This document shows, piece after piece, positions 22,801 to 35,124 of a stretch of 64,000 bases of DNA (position 1 is the stretch's first letter; each line of letters begins with the position of its first letter). The stretch comes from Phlebiopsis flavidoalba. Lineage: Eukaryota; Basidiomycota; Agaricomycetes; Polyporales; Phanerochaetaceae. Position numbers and translations under genes: made by a program. Location of the stretch: NCBI GenBank assembly GCA_035772785.1, contig JAOCPU010000004.1, forward strand, positions 496,001-560,000, given 5' to 3'. The notes beneath the pieces are model-generated. The model was given only the letters and a program-made list of their open reading frames with translations, searched no databases and was not told the origin of the DNA.

Positions 22801-23860
22801 GATCGAGGGGAAACTGCTGGAGGTCGTTCTTGACAGCGTCGGAAGGTCGAGAGCGAAAGGCTCCTTGCCGGCGGCCTCCTTGCTTGGATCCCAGCGATGT
22901 CCTTATTAGAGCGGCCAGTAGCCGGCGTCCGTCAACAGCAAGCTTGGTCTATCCTTGAGAAGGTCATTGGAGTGTGAGTTGCCAAAGGTCGTACTCTTCG
23001 CTCGGTGTACTGGGAGGTAGGCGAGCACACGACCACGATCCCCCCACGACGCCCCCCCGGGGGCCGAAGGGCCATCGAAGCGGTCAGCCTCACGATGAGG
23101 GCTTGCAGGACTTGCGCGTACGAAGAGTATACTGCGAGCGCTGGCCGCGTACACGTCGCCATGGTTCATCGCGTAACAGTACCGACATCCTGCTTGCGGC
23201 GTCCCCTTTTAGGGTCAGAGACGTTGCGCGTTGAAATAGGGTACAGGTGTCCAGGAGGAGGGTATGTTGACGTTCAACTTCGAGGGCGATTTGGCGTTGC
23301 GTGGTGGCAGGACCTGACGCGCCGAGATCCGCTAGGACCAGGCATCGGAGCCAAGGATCCACCTCGAGAGAGCGGGGAAGTGGGAGCGACCCTTCCCACA
23401 TTCCTCCGATCTAGTGCACCACCGAGCCGCTTCCCGTCTTCAGGCCGGAGGATCACACACCTATACAGAGCCGACGGTCTCGAGCAGCTTGACGATTTGC
23501 TCACCCCGAGCTGATCCGCTCTCTTGACGGTATCGTAAATTTCGCTAGAAGCCACTTTGCTAGAAGCCCGTGCAGCTCTGGAGTGACGTCCGAGTCTTGG
23601 AGGAGCTCCCTCAACAGCGTCTCCAACGAGCTCTTCTCGTTGCTCGAGCTCCCCACGAATACGGCCCAGAGCAAACTCGGGAGTCTGGTCGCAAGCTGAC
23701 CCTGAGACTGGACGAGATCCGGAGTCGAGAGTTGGCGACCTGAAGCCGTTCACCAAAGACCTGGGTTCAGGACATCTGTGTGGTACGACCTGTTCGTGTT
23801 TGGGGACTGTGGGTGGGGTTACGTAGGACAAAACTGAGGCCGGCCCTAGATGTCGCATCT
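19866..23860 (-). CDS. MET5: Sulfite reductase (NADPH) beta subunit, hemoprotein
   Basis: MET5 reduces sulfite to sulfide using siroheme and a 4Fe-4S cluster, with electrons from the MET10 flavoprotein. A pyruvate:ferredoxin-oxidoreductase-like segment comes first ([10 protein letters not shown] and [10 protein letters not shown] at 23165-23090, [20 protein letters not shown] at 22930-22860). A flavodoxin-like domain follows ([17 protein letters not shown] at about 22570, [13 protein letters not shown] at about 22280-22240). The hemoprotein repeats then appear: [20 protein letters not shown] (21890-21835), [20 protein letters not shown] (about 21700-21640) and [20 protein letters not shown] (about 21450-21400). 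[33 protein letters not shown] (21240-21150) and [16 protein letters not shown] (20845-20795) complete this part. The cysteine-rich GCPNG region (about 20290) and TEPE block (about 20020) are damaged. The stop is TAA at 19868-19866. The N-terminus lies near or beyond 23860. Homopolymer blocks interrupt the gene at 20472-20486 and 22615-22662. Confidence 0.88.
20472..20486. repeat. C15 homopolymer inside a MET5 exon
   Basis: A run of 15 C (G on the coding strand) interrupts the hemoprotein domain of MET5. It sits where the family has a short SSSAC-VGFP-CGLAMAES block: text before and after the run still fits that block, and a T7 run follows within a few bases. Such a run in a conserved exon is more likely a sequencing or assembly artefact than biology. 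Confidence 0.7.
22615..22662. repeat. C-rich low-complexity block (C11, C13, C10 runs)
   Basis: A 48-base block of nearly pure C on the plus strand lies between the MET5 blocks corresponding to [11 protein letters not shown] and [13 protein letters not shown]. It may be an intron with a G-rich coding strand, or an artefact. On the G strand it has four or more G runs and could form a G-quadruplex if real. Confidence 0.6.
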
Positions 23861-25390
23861 GCCCAGCTTGTAGACGCCTTACTCGGCGGAGCGACCATCG
23901 GAAGAAGCTTGCTGAAGTAGAGCCTCTACTTCAGAAACATCACGATAGACTCATAAGAATTCGAATCAGGGACACGGTGTGTGTACGACAGGGTACTCGC
24001 TGCGTTCGGCTTGTTGAAACAGCGCCTGACTGAACTTGACTTCGAGATACAGCGGCGTCCACTTTGTCGACCACCGGCGGTATTTGCTCGACTACTACAA
24101 GGGACGCGGACCAGCGGAAGGCGGTATCCGGTCAGTGATTTGAGAAGTGAAGGCGGGGAGGGGATTAACGAGGGAAACATCGATGAACTAGGACGCCTTT
24201 CAACATCGAACTGAAGGAACTGGAGATCTCCGAGGGTAAAGATACAGTGTGGGATCTTTCGGATGAGCCATGCTCGGTGTGAAGGCTTGGATTGATCGCT
24301 TGACGAGCGCGGAGGTCCGTCTGACCGCTGCACTTGCGTAGGAGTCACAAATAGAGCGGCTTCTTGGTGCGTACGCATCGGAAGGCAGGATGTGTCCGTT
24401 CACAATGGCCTGGCTTTCTTCGAGCAAGAAAGAATGCTACCGATCTCTAGTACTTGTCGGCACGTACCGCACCTACCTCGTGAGACTTAATTCTTGCAAC
24501 CTCTATCCATGTGCTGCGTTCCGAAAACCAACCGTGGAGGACCGGTTTTCTCTCTCGAATCGAGGCCAACGGGATTCTGACGAGCACAGGGCGTTGTCGT
24601 GCACGCTTGCCTCGATGCTGGCTGTTCGCGAGAACAGGTGAAGAACATGGGAATGGTCGAGCGTAGGCAACCCGAGGGACATCTGGAGAGAGGTAGTGTC
24701 TTCTACTAAGAATGTGCAGAACCAGCGGCGCGAGGCAGCGCGAGCTGCGCTGGAAGGTGCACAAGCAGGCGATTGGACCGGAGTTCAGCCTGCGTATGAC
24801 AGCGCTGGGTGGTACGATACGACGTTGGCCGATGCGTGCCACTTCTTCGAGAGCCGGTACCGCCCCTGGGTCTGCATCCAGACGCGTAAGGAGAACAGCG
24901 GCTTGTGTCTCGTGAGTCCTCTGCGAGACGATTGTATGCTCAACAGAAGAAACTTTTGAAGCGGCGGGGAGTGGAGGCCTCGAGTCTACAAAGGGACAGC
25001 CATGCGAGGCGAGGTAGGCCGATCCGGGCTAACTGCAGAGGCCGAGGAAAAGTGGCGACCATGATGTTACTGTCAGGGAAAGTGACTTGTTAGCACAAAG
25101 CAAGGTCGAAGAGCGTATCACATCCGTCAAATTGCATCGACGACGAGCACTGCCCACTTGCGCCCACATGTTGATCCCGTAACCGTTTCGTCCAGTACTG
25201 TGATACAAGCAATTCAAAAGAACACATACTCTTGTGTACGTCTGCAAGCTTGCTGTGGGCCCTCGAGATGGTTGCACGGTGAAACTGCAGCGTCCGTACA
25301 GATTGGTCGACTTAGTAGGCGAGGCAGATGTAGTGAGTGCACAAGAGAGAAGGGGGGCGGGTGGCGGGATGAGAACATAATGGATTGACT
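23860..25390 (+). other. Unresolved region, possible plus-strand gene
   Basis: Plus-strand text here looks like protein: YDRVLAAFGLLKQRLTELDF (about 23980-24045), FNIELKELEISEGKDTVWDL (about 24200-24260), IDRLTSAEVRLTAALA (about 24290-24335), SVHNGLAFFEQERMLPI (about 24390-24440), AARAALEGAQAGDWTGVQP (24738-24795), and YAQQKKLLKRRGVEASSLQ (24935-24990). It is rich in Leu, Glu, Lys and Arg, suggesting helical coiled-coil segments. I do not recognise the family. The competing possibility is that the N-terminal several hundred residues of MET5 extend into this region on the minus strand. Neither reading gives a secure start codon, and both could share the space divergently near 23.9 kb. Confidence 0.35.
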
Positions 25391-27150
25391 CTGCCTTATT
25401 TCAATGGAATTATCCGGCACATGTGCCGGATCAATGTACAGGTCGACAGTAATGTCTTACTGGGGAAAAATTGTGCCTAATCTCCTGCCAACACGTTATG
25501 CACTATTTGAGGAGCTCGTAATGAGTCTATCTCTGTCGACGCTCATGTCAGTGCACATACTAAACGCTATATGAATGTCTCCCGGGGATCACGCCGGCTT
25601 CACCATCCCCTGTGTCATCTATGCTGGGATCGTCCTTTGTTTCGCTTTTCATACACATGGCGCGGAGATCTAAACGCATTCACTAACATCCAATTACACA
25701 CGACCACGCCAGTCGGGAGCTACTCTATTCCACTCGACGTTCATTCTCCTATTCTCGAGTGTGTATAGTTTCGACCATTCCGTTCCTGCTGTTTCTGACT
25801 GTTCAATTCAGGTCTACGTTCCATGCGGCTCACATAGACCTCGGGGACTCGCAGCTCTTTTCCATGGAGCGAGGCCCTTTCGCTCCCCCGAACAAATTTG
25901 AGGAGAGACAGACTCTGCAACAGAAAGTCGCGTCTACAAACATACGAGTCACGGCTGCACGTCTGTTACGTTAAACGTACCGGGGCTCCGCCACCGAGCA
26001 CGTCAGAACGTGCGGTTTAGCTTGGTCCGTCTCCGGACTTGGGCAGTTTGCTCGGCGGTGCAGAAGAAAGTTGGTGACCGTTTCTAACACCTGGGGAGTA
26101 GTCAGTTCGCTGCGATAGAATCTTTACCCCGTGCTCAAGACAAGCCCAATCGTCAGTACGTGTCCAACAGTGTCTTGCATACATGTCTGTATACTTCTTG
26201 AGTGGCTACTGGATCATTCCAGTCCGCCGGATTTTCCCGTAGGACCGGGACGTCAAAGCGCCACGTTGGGGCTTACGCATCCATGAGTGGTCTCACTGTG
26301 AGGTGGCTAGGTTTTCAACTGCTCGTCCTTCGAAGCGATGTCGAACTGATACTATCCACCATATACGAAGTCGGATCGTAGATCTATGGTCAGTCTCGGA
26401 CCGGACATGCTATTGCACTGTGGCTTGTAATCTTTGGCGTCTGTCGATATGGCTTCAACCGGGCCTATCATTTGACAGCTTTCCCACGTCTTCTTAGATT
26501 GTCAGCGATACACACCCGGACGGAGATTAACAACGCTGCCTTTTTACTGCGAGAGATGCATCGCAAAGTCTTGATCGCGCGGATGTCATCTAAACATATA
26601 TACACTGTCCCGCCAAGGTTAAGCCATGTCTGAACATGTAGGGCTCTCTTACGGGGCACTGATGCTCGTCTTTCTGGACTGGTATGCAGTCGCCCGACTG
26701 TGCGGAGAAATAAGCAAGGAATTCTGACTCACTTTGAATGTTTTAGCTCCCGCAATAATAATCACAAGGATAATCAGTTCGGAGTATATCCGGCAGTCTC
26801 GACCGATCATTTTGTGGCGTACGCGCCGAATGCAGACTCCAGAGTGCGTCGGTTCTGTCTTCCCGATCTGTGGTCCGCCTGGGCCGCCAGGCTCCTCTAC
26901 ATGGCAATACCGGTAGCTTGTAATGAGATGGACGTCGCTACGCTTGCTTTGGTTGCTCGCATTGCCGTACACTGTTCTCGAAGACCCTCGACTCGCGCCT
27001 AACCGCACTGCGCGAAGCGATCGTACGCACGTGGCCCAACATTTCCCACATTTCCCCCTATTTGATGCTGTTACAATAGGTCTGGACAGGTGACACATCC
27101 GTTTGTCGTCCTACTTTGTGCTCCCACTCTATCAAACACCTCAGCCACTC
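25391..27150. other. No gene recognised
   Basis: About 1.8 kb without a frame I can assign. Reading frames of 60-150 codons on both strands have no convincing domain, and the collagen-like GGPGGPQ patch at about 26880 appears to be chance. The right end should include the promoter of the polymerase-like locus that starts at 27158. Confidence 0.45.
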
Positions 27151-27157
27151 GTACGCC

Positions 27158-30065
27158 ATGTCTGAACCTCCTGTGAAGCGAAGAAAGGTGGAAGGACGCT
27201 TCGTCTCTGTCGTATCCGCAGAGAACCACCAAGTGGATGCGGCTGAACAGACGCAGACCCCTGAGGATGACAACGACGGCTCTGCCCCTGTCACAGACCT
27301 GGGGGCTCATCCCTCCGTTTACCAGTGTATTGGGGGAACGACGACGGTGCCTAAAGATATTCAGAGTGTGGTATGGTCGCTGTGCGACTCAGGCATATAC
27401 CAACTAGATTATTTTCTCAGATAACTCAAGGCTGGTGCCAAGTTATGGCACGCCCGGAATGTTACTTATGTGTCAGGAAACAGAAGATTTGATCATTAGT
27501 ACGCAACCGTATCTCAGGCCCCATCGGTCAGAAACAATGCAAACTGACTACTTGACCGGCTCGAACAGTTAGCCGTCGAATTACTCGAAAATCGAGGACT
27601 CGAACACTGATTCAGTTTCTCAAGTGTTCATGGCTTTTGTGACAAAGGACCTATACTTTGTCCTTTCTCTCCGTGTACTTCTCACGTATTTATAATTTCT
27701 TGCTCAGAATGAGAAATTCCAGTACTTGCTCATGGTTACGGGTTTTAAGAGCGCATTATCTCTGACGTCAATCCGTGGTGGTCTCCCCGTCCGCAAGTTC
27801 AAACAAGAAGATACAGATGCGTTCAAGACAATACCTCAATGTTAGGTTCACGTCCGCTTTTAAGGGTATTGCTACTGACTGTCACAAAGAAACGATATCT
27901 CCTCTCGCCCAGTGCTGGATGTCTCCCTCGTAGACAAACATGACATCATGGGCTACAAAGGTGAGGCGGCACAAACTTTCCTCAAGATCCAAGCAACGTC
28001 TCAGGCTGGAGTTTCTGTACATCCACGATAAGTCCATTCTGACGTCGTGATATCCCTTCACTAACGGGCATGTGACCAAAACATTTCTTCGCCGGCGGCA
28101 AGTGCCGATACACGCTCAACTCGGAGTGAATGCCATCGGGACCTACGAGGCGAAGGTGCCATAATATAACTCAGATTTATGGGTCGATAAAGAGGCAAGA
28201 TGTTCTTGAACGTGCTCTTTTCGACATCTTGAAGCTCAAAAAAATTTCAGATCAAAGGTTTAGGTTGGCTTACGTTGCCGCAGGTAGTTACACTGTCGTT
28301 GAACACGAAATCATCGTATTGTCAAGCAGTCTTGAGGCGTCGATCACGTATGTAGAAAAACGTCACGTTCCTGCTTCGCAGTAAACAGTTCGCACACATG
28401 TACTCAAATTCTTGTGGTACAGATGGGACAAAACTCATTGTCCACAATCCCATGAAGACTATCCGGGAGCAGCTCCTCTGAGAATTCTGAGCTTCGACAT
28501 TGAGACCGCTGTACGGATACTGGACGACGGAAAGGACATCTTCCCGAAACCAGAGCATGAGCCAGATATATCAAATTTCGAACATGGTCACGACGCCGGG
28601 TCAGTATAAGCTTTTACAACTTGGGCTGCAAACGTCGGTCTCATTAAAGGGATTAACAGGTGGCGCGAAGCCTTTCATGTCGCAACGTTTACACGATAGG
28701 TTCATGCGCGTCCATCGACGGTGCGCAAATTTTGTCCTTTGAGACCGAAGTGCAGATGCTCTCGTGCTTGGAGAGATGACTTTGTTCGTCCAGGTCGATC
28801 CTGATATCATTACCGGTTTCAATATTGGCTTGCTTTGACTTTTGCCTTCATTTTCGGTAGAGCGCGAAGAGATGCAACATACCCAAATTTTTGGAGACCT
28901 TGGTAGAACGCATAGGTTTGTCTGCATCCATTTTACCCGCACGAGTGATCGCCAACGCTGAACCTTATTTTCGCGGTAGATGCTCCCTTCCCCAGGTCCA
29001 GGACGGAATGGTTCAAAGATCCAATCGATGCGAATGGCAAAACGCTCAGTCACAGAGAGACACCTATAAGTGGGCGAATCGTCATGGACATGTGGCAGTA
29101 CATCCTCCGCGAGTTCAAGTTCGACATGACCAAGAGGGAGTATCAGCTCCTAAATCTCTTCAGTAGCCGGTTTTCCTAGGGCAACGGTAAAGAAGGCGTG
29201 AACTTCAGGATATTACGCCTCTGTTCAACAGTGGTCCCGAAGGTCGAGCAAAACTTGCGATATACTGCCTTGGAAGGTGTGCTAATGTGTCACAGTCCTC
29301 CAAGCTATCCTCATAACCTTGGTATTTGCCGCAGGACAGTTTACCTCAGCCTCCAGCTTTGAAAGAGACTTCGGGCTTTCGAAAGTATTCGAAGAGATGG
29401 CAAGGGGGTGACGCGGTGTACCGCCCTCGTGTGGATCTTGTCCCACGGGCCCGGCTCCGATTGAAGGTTGAAGGTCGCTTCTTCTTTCCAATGCCCGAGA
29501 GCAAGCAAACTATGTTGTCACTACCCTCAAGCAGCAGATCGAGAGTATGTGGGGTTTGTTTCCACTATTGCCGGATACCCGGACAGCATTCATACTTTAC
29601 CATCCAGCCGCAGAAGAGAGGTATTGCGCCCCTCAATTTCCGCTTTCATTCTACCCCTCGAAGCGACCCAGACTACTGGACGTGGAAGCTCGACGACCAA
29701 CGATGATCCAGTAAAACTCCTTTCTGATGATCTGCCTGACTTTATCAAAACACTCGTCGACTATAACATTTGCTACTCTACGCATCTTAGCAAGAATGCC
29801 GCTGATGACCTGGGTTTGACGGAGGACAAGGACTATGTGCAAACCCCAAAGAACGGTACGCATGGGCTCTGGATTTTAACTTCTGAGAGTGTCTTATTTC
29901 GCCTTTAGCACTCTGCGTCAGCGCATCAGTCAAAGAGGGCGTCCTGCCCAAGATCGTTCGGTGCTGTGTTCGAGCCCGTGAGCAAACCAGAAATACCTCT
30001 AGTGACCTAGACCCTTTCGGCAAGAAGATTATGTACGGGATGCAGCTTTTTGTTCTTGGAATGTA
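27158..30065 (+). pseudogene. Truncated, diverged DNA polymerase delta-like (family B) copy
   Basis: This locus aligns by eye, block for block, with the N-terminal half of POL3 just downstream. The start is MSEPPVKRRKVE (27158). Then come LLMVTGFKSALSLTSIRGG and FKQEDTDAFKT (27725-27830), VLDVSLVDKHDIMGYKGEAA (27910-27970, equivalent to the SLWGYKGDDW block), TYEAKVPYN (28145), and VAAGSYTVVEHEI (28275-28315). Exonuclease motif I is LRILSFDIE (28482-28508), Exo II is DPDIITGFNIG (28800-28832), and Exo III is YCL joined over an intron to DSLPQ (29256-29345). EMARG-VTR and LSHG follow near 29390-29450. Motif II is only partly visible, as APLNF near 29630 with FYPS in another frame, then DYNICYSTHLSKNAADDLGL (29758-29817). 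Similarity fades at DPFGKKIMYGMQL (about 30012-30050), before motif III. The KxxxNSxYG, YGDTDS and zinc-finger parts are absent. It may be a relic tandem duplicate or a distinct truncated gene. Confidence 0.72.
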
Positions 30066-30487
30066 CGTCAAGTGTTCAAACTAATTTGCTCGTGCTATCG
30101 CTCATACAAACGAGCGCGCTCAGCTTCTTGCAGAAGCGGTGTATGACTTCGCAAGGAGCGGAAAGCTCCATCGGTGCCCTGCACTTTGAACTCTGTCGAT
30201 AACTTGAAGTATCCTCCTTGATAGCGAGAACTGTAAGACTCGGAGAAACCACTAGTACTATTGTACAAAACTATCATCGAGATTTTTGGCGAGCCCTTTG
30301 TTTTGTGTAAATCGGTGGACGTTCAGTCGAGGCTCGCGTGGGATTGCCAGCGGTGGCCAATAGAAATTCAGCGCTTCTTCCGCGTCTCATTTGGCCTTCC
30401 GCACGCGTTTCGCGCTGGTCCTTCACCCTCGTCCACCACCGTCTCCACCCTTGTCATCTTCTTTTTCACTACTTTGACGCGTCGAAA

Positions 30488-33400
30488 ATGGCGACAAAAG
30501 AGAATAAGCCCGTTAGGAAGCCTGTCACTGGGAACGAGCCTCCCGCAAAAACGTCGCAAGCTCTCTCCGCCTCCCACTACCGACGCGACCTTGCACAATG
30601 CGGAGCGAGCTCCCAGAGACACAAACTGAGAGCCAGCCATTAAGCCAACCACTCTCTCCAACTATCTAATCAGCCAGCACAATCCTCATTTGCCGATGTG
30701 TTGGCCCGTCTCAAGGAAGCCGCGTCAGAAAGTCGTGGTGCGTATCCCCGTCTCTCACATCTCTACCTTGATGTTGTCATTAGAGAAGGCGGAACATAAT
30801 CTGAGGGGTATATACGAACCATATTTATCATATTCTGGGTCTTTTTATGTCGCTCAACTCGAAACCTTACTCACTATCGCCAATATAGAGGCCGAAGGAG
30901 GCGCAGACCGCTGGGCACGTCCTGCGCCTCCAAACTTGAATCCAACCAAGGACACCCTTGGTACAAAGGTGCTGGAAAGCCCATCAAACTACACACCTGA
31001 AACGATGATATTACACTACAGTTTTTCAACAGATTGATATTGAAGATTTCCCCCCGACAATAGTGGTGCCCCTGCATTGAAGATGTTCGGTGTCACAGAG
31101 GTTCGTACTTGTCATTCACTGCCTGCTTCCTACTGTGCCTCTCTGTGCTTGGTTGACGCTAGTTTTGCAGGCTGGAAACTCCAGTGTTAGCAACCGTGAC
31201 TGACTTCCATCCCTATTTTTACATCCCGGCTCCTCGTGGCTTCCTGGAAACGGATTGCCATGCATTCCGGACGTACTTGAGTGTATGTACTCCGCTGTAT
31301 CCCAGTTTCACAAATGCTCTCAATAAGCTTACCAGAATGCCGGTTCGACCGTGCGCAACGTGTCCCTCGTCAACCGCCGTAGTCTGTGGGGATACCGTGG
31401 TGACGATTGGAGCCCCTTTATTCGCATCGAAGTATACGATCAAAAAGCTCTGCCTAAAGTTAGAGATAAGTCTTGTTCCAATGATCGTCCTGCAATTACA
31501 CTTAACTCACTTTTGTGGAATATTTACGCCTCTTCGAGCGTGGCGAGTGTCACTTGTTCAACGATCTGTTCGCCGGCAAGGATAGCTGGCCCACATATGA
31601 ATCCAATATCGCTTATGTACTGTCGATTTATGATCGACGCTAAGGTTTACAGTGATCTCTGCATATAGGGACCCCTCGGCTCACGTTGTGTATTCACTAG
31701 ATCGTCGGCATGAACTGGTGGAACTCCCAGCAGGAGGCTGTCATTTGTAAAAGACAAGAAGTCGCACTGTCAACTCGAAGTTAGCGTGACGATGTACTGG
31801 ACCATAGAAGTCGCCGACCTTTTTTGGTTAAGTCCACTAAGACATAAATCCAGATGGGACTCAGCTCATCTCGCATCCCGCCGATGGCCCATACTCACAC
31901 ATAGCACCCTTACGCATTCTCAGCTTCGATATCGAGTGTGCGGGTCGCCAAGGGCATTTTCCTGAACCTGGCGTCGACCCGGTCATCCAGATTGCCAGTA
32001 TGGTCACTCGCCAGGCGAATCCCATCCATTTATTCGCAATGTCTTCACTCTGTCAACGTGCTCTCATATCGTAGGCTCGCAAGTCCTCTCTTTCGACTCC
32101 GAGCGCGACCATGTTGGAAGCTTGGACGACTTCGTTAATCAAGTTGACCCCTGATGTCGTGATTGGATACAACATCGCCAATTTCGATTTACCATACCTC
32201 ATCGACAGGGCAAACACTCTAAAGGCGAAGAAGAAGTTCCCCTTGCTGGGTCGCATGATCAGTAAGTAACCGTCTACTCAACTGACATACATCTCTAACC
32301 TGCGGCTACTAGACAAGCAAGCAGTGACGAAGGAAACACACTTTTCCTCAAAAGCGTTTGGACAGCGTGACTCTTAAAGAGACGGTGCTCGATGGCCGGC
32401 TACAAGTTGACATTCTACAGGTATATGCAACGTTGAACATAAGCTTCGATCGTACACGCTCAACTCTGTTTGTGCTCAGTTCCTAGGAGAACAGAAAGAG
32501 GATGTGCACCACTCTGTGCATTACGGATCTTCAGAATGGCGGGCCCGAATCTCGTCGACGGCTGGCAGTTTAATACTGTTTGAAGGGTTTGTTTTCCTCG
32601 CTACGATACAGCCGTCATCTCACAGAACCCACACTGTGTAGGATGCGTATCTCCCTCAACGGTTGATGGATAAATTGATGTGTTTCATCAATTACATTGA
32701 GATATGGCTCGTGTCACAGGAGTACCCTTCAACTATCTCCTTTCACGAGGGCAGTCTATCAAGGTTCTCTCACAACTTTTACCGAAAAGAAAGCAAATGA
32801 AGAAGGATACGTTTGTCCCCGCGATGAAGGGCGGTAGGGGGTGAGGTTTCTTTAGACGGCGGCTTATTATCTTCTGGACTGACCTAGGGGGGGACGACCA
32901 CAGGCACGGACGAGCAATATGAAGGTGCCGGGGGGGGGGGGGGACTGAAGGTCATCGAGCCCCACAAGGGCTATTACAATGGTCCCTATCGCCACTCTTG
33001 ATTTCGCGTCCCTGTATCCCTCGATCATGATGGCTCATAACTTATGCTACACGACTCTGTTGGAGAAGTCAACGATCGAACGTCTTGGTCTCGTCAAAGA
33101 CGTGGACTACATCCAACGCCCAACAACGGTGAGTCGTTACCCTTGTATCCCAGTCACGCAGACCGGAACATCTATGCACAGATCTCTCTCGCGACCTCCA
33201 AGAAGCGAAAAGGGCTGCTCCCAACTATCTTAGAAGACCTCATTTGCAGCGCGTAAGCTGGCGAAGGCAGATTTGAAGAAAGAGACAGACCCCTTCAAGC
33301 GTGCTGTGCTCGACGGTAGGCAGCTCGCGCTGAAGGTGAATCTGCTTCCAAACCCAAAAAAGCGACGTGCTCACACACTTCCACGTAGATTAGTGCGAAC

Positions 33401-35124
33401 TCAGTCATCTACGGTTTTTTTACGGTGCGGCGACTATTGGTAAACTTCCCTGCCTAGGCGATTTCGTCCAGTACAACGGCTTTTTGGAAGGCAAAAATGA
33501 TTGAGTTGAAGAAGACCAAGCAGGTCCGCTGTTTTCGAGGGCGGAATTTTCCTGACAATCAATATTGACATAGCGCTCTTCTCATTGTAGGAAGTCGAAG
33601 CAGAATATTCATCGCGAACGGTCACACCGCATGACGCGGAAGTTATTTACGGAGATACTGACTCTGTCATGGTCAAGTTTGGCCCTACAGATCTTGAGAC
33701 AGTCATGTCGATGGGCAGTCAAGCGGCCGAGTTTGTTACTCAGAAGTTTGTCAAGCCTATCAAGCTCGAATTCGAAAAGGTCTATTACCCGTACCTGCTC
33801 ATCAGCAAGAAACGTTATGCTGGGTTGTACTGGACACGACCGGAGAAATATGACAAGATGGATACGAAGGGAATCGAGGTAAACAGTTCTCATTCAGACC
33901 CCGCATTTTTGACATCGAACCAATTATGTAGACTGTTCGGCGAGACAACTGTCGTCTAGTGTCCACGGTCATCTCCACATGTTTGAACAAGATGCTCATC
34001 GATCGAGACGTAGAAGGTGCTATTGAGTACGAGATTTCCACTACTCTGGTCTCGTTTGTCTTTGACTGTCGTGTTAGATATACCGGAAAACAGATCATTG
34101 CAGACTTGCTACAAAACAAAGTCGACATGTCTCAGCTGGTGATTACGAAAGCTCTGGCTAAGGCCGGTGCGTCATTCACTCCTACCGAGCGCGTCATTCC
34201 ACTCACGGTCCTTCGTAGACTACGCCGGGAAGCAGGCTCACGTAGAGCTTGCTGAGGCGGATGAAAAACAGCGAGATGCAGGGTCTGCACCCAACGTCGG
34301 TGGACCGTGTCGCGTACTTTATAAAAATCAAGGGAGCCAAAGGTATGACCTGCTCATTATTTGCGATTCATCGGTTTGCTGAGTCTGCTCTTAGGCGCTG
34401 CCATGCTCTGCCTATGAAAAATCTGAGGACCCTATCTTCGTCCTCGAGAACAATATCCCCATCGACACGAAATATTTACCTAGAGAACCAATTGTCAAAT
34501 CCGCTCATGCGTATCTTCGAACCTATCCTAGGCGAAAGAGCAAACACGCTACGTACGTATACGTATTGCTTACGCAATGTCCCCTATTACGCGTGCTGAG
34601 GTGACTTTGTAGTATCGGGTGACCATACACGCACCATCCAGATTGCGACACCCACGGTGGGCGGGTTGTTGATGAAATTCGCGGTCAAGACTGTAACATG
34701 CATGGGTTGCAAGACGCAGCTGAAGTCAAGTAATAGTGTCTCAAGTACGCTCTCCGCACAAGATTTATGATCCTTAATGAGCTCTAACCACGGGAGCAGG
34801 CTCTACCCTGTTTTTTCACAGATGGTGCTGTGTGTAACAATTGTCGACCACGAATAGGCGAGTTCTATCAAAAACAGGTCAGTAGAATTGCCCAACTTTC
34901 CAGTCCAGGGATTCTTAAGCAAATCTCTAGGTGACAAATGTGTCTGAGCTTCAAGTACGCTTTTCGAGGCTATGGACGCAGTTGCCAACGATGCCAAGGG
35001 ATCCCTACATCAAGACGTCCTGTGCAGCAGTAGGGATTGTCCCATCTTCTATATGCGAAAGAAAGCGCAGAAAGACGTTGAGGATGCCAGTTCCGTCCTA
35101 GAGAGATTCGACCACTATGGTTGA
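30488..35124 (+). CDS. POL3: DNA polymerase delta catalytic subunit
   Basis: POL3 is the lagging-strand replicative polymerase with 3'-5' proofreading, acting with PCNA. The start is [20 protein letters not shown] at 30488. The N-terminal region includes [20 protein letters not shown] (31185-31240) and [20 protein letters not shown]. The exonuclease motifs are [18 protein letters not shown] (about 31922), [20 protein letters not shown] (32155-32212) and the [13 protein letters not shown] segment (about 32645). Polymerase motif II is [20 protein letters not shown] (32992-33050) and motif III is KISANSVYG with frame breaks (about 33335-33415). Motif I is [17 protein letters not shown] (33643-33690). 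[20 protein letters not shown] lies at 33765-33825. The C-terminus has CysA ([10 protein letters not shown] ... CNNCR, 34700-34850) and the Fe-S CysB (TQCQRCQ ... [18 protein letters not shown], 34975-35080). The stop is TGA at 35122-35124. A G14 run at 32930-32943 interrupts an exon. Confidence 0.95.
32930..32943. repeat. G14 homopolymer inside POL3
   Basis: The run sits between TDEQYEGA (about 32905-32928) and [10 protein letters not shown] (about 32951-32985), which normally are almost adjacent in polymerase delta. It is another example of a long homopolymer replacing or inflating a few coding bases in a conserved exon. Confidence 0.7.

Noticed and set aside
26649..27098. Collagen-like protein with GGPGGPQ
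   Set aside because: Only one short glycine patch, no repeats, and the other strand is also open.
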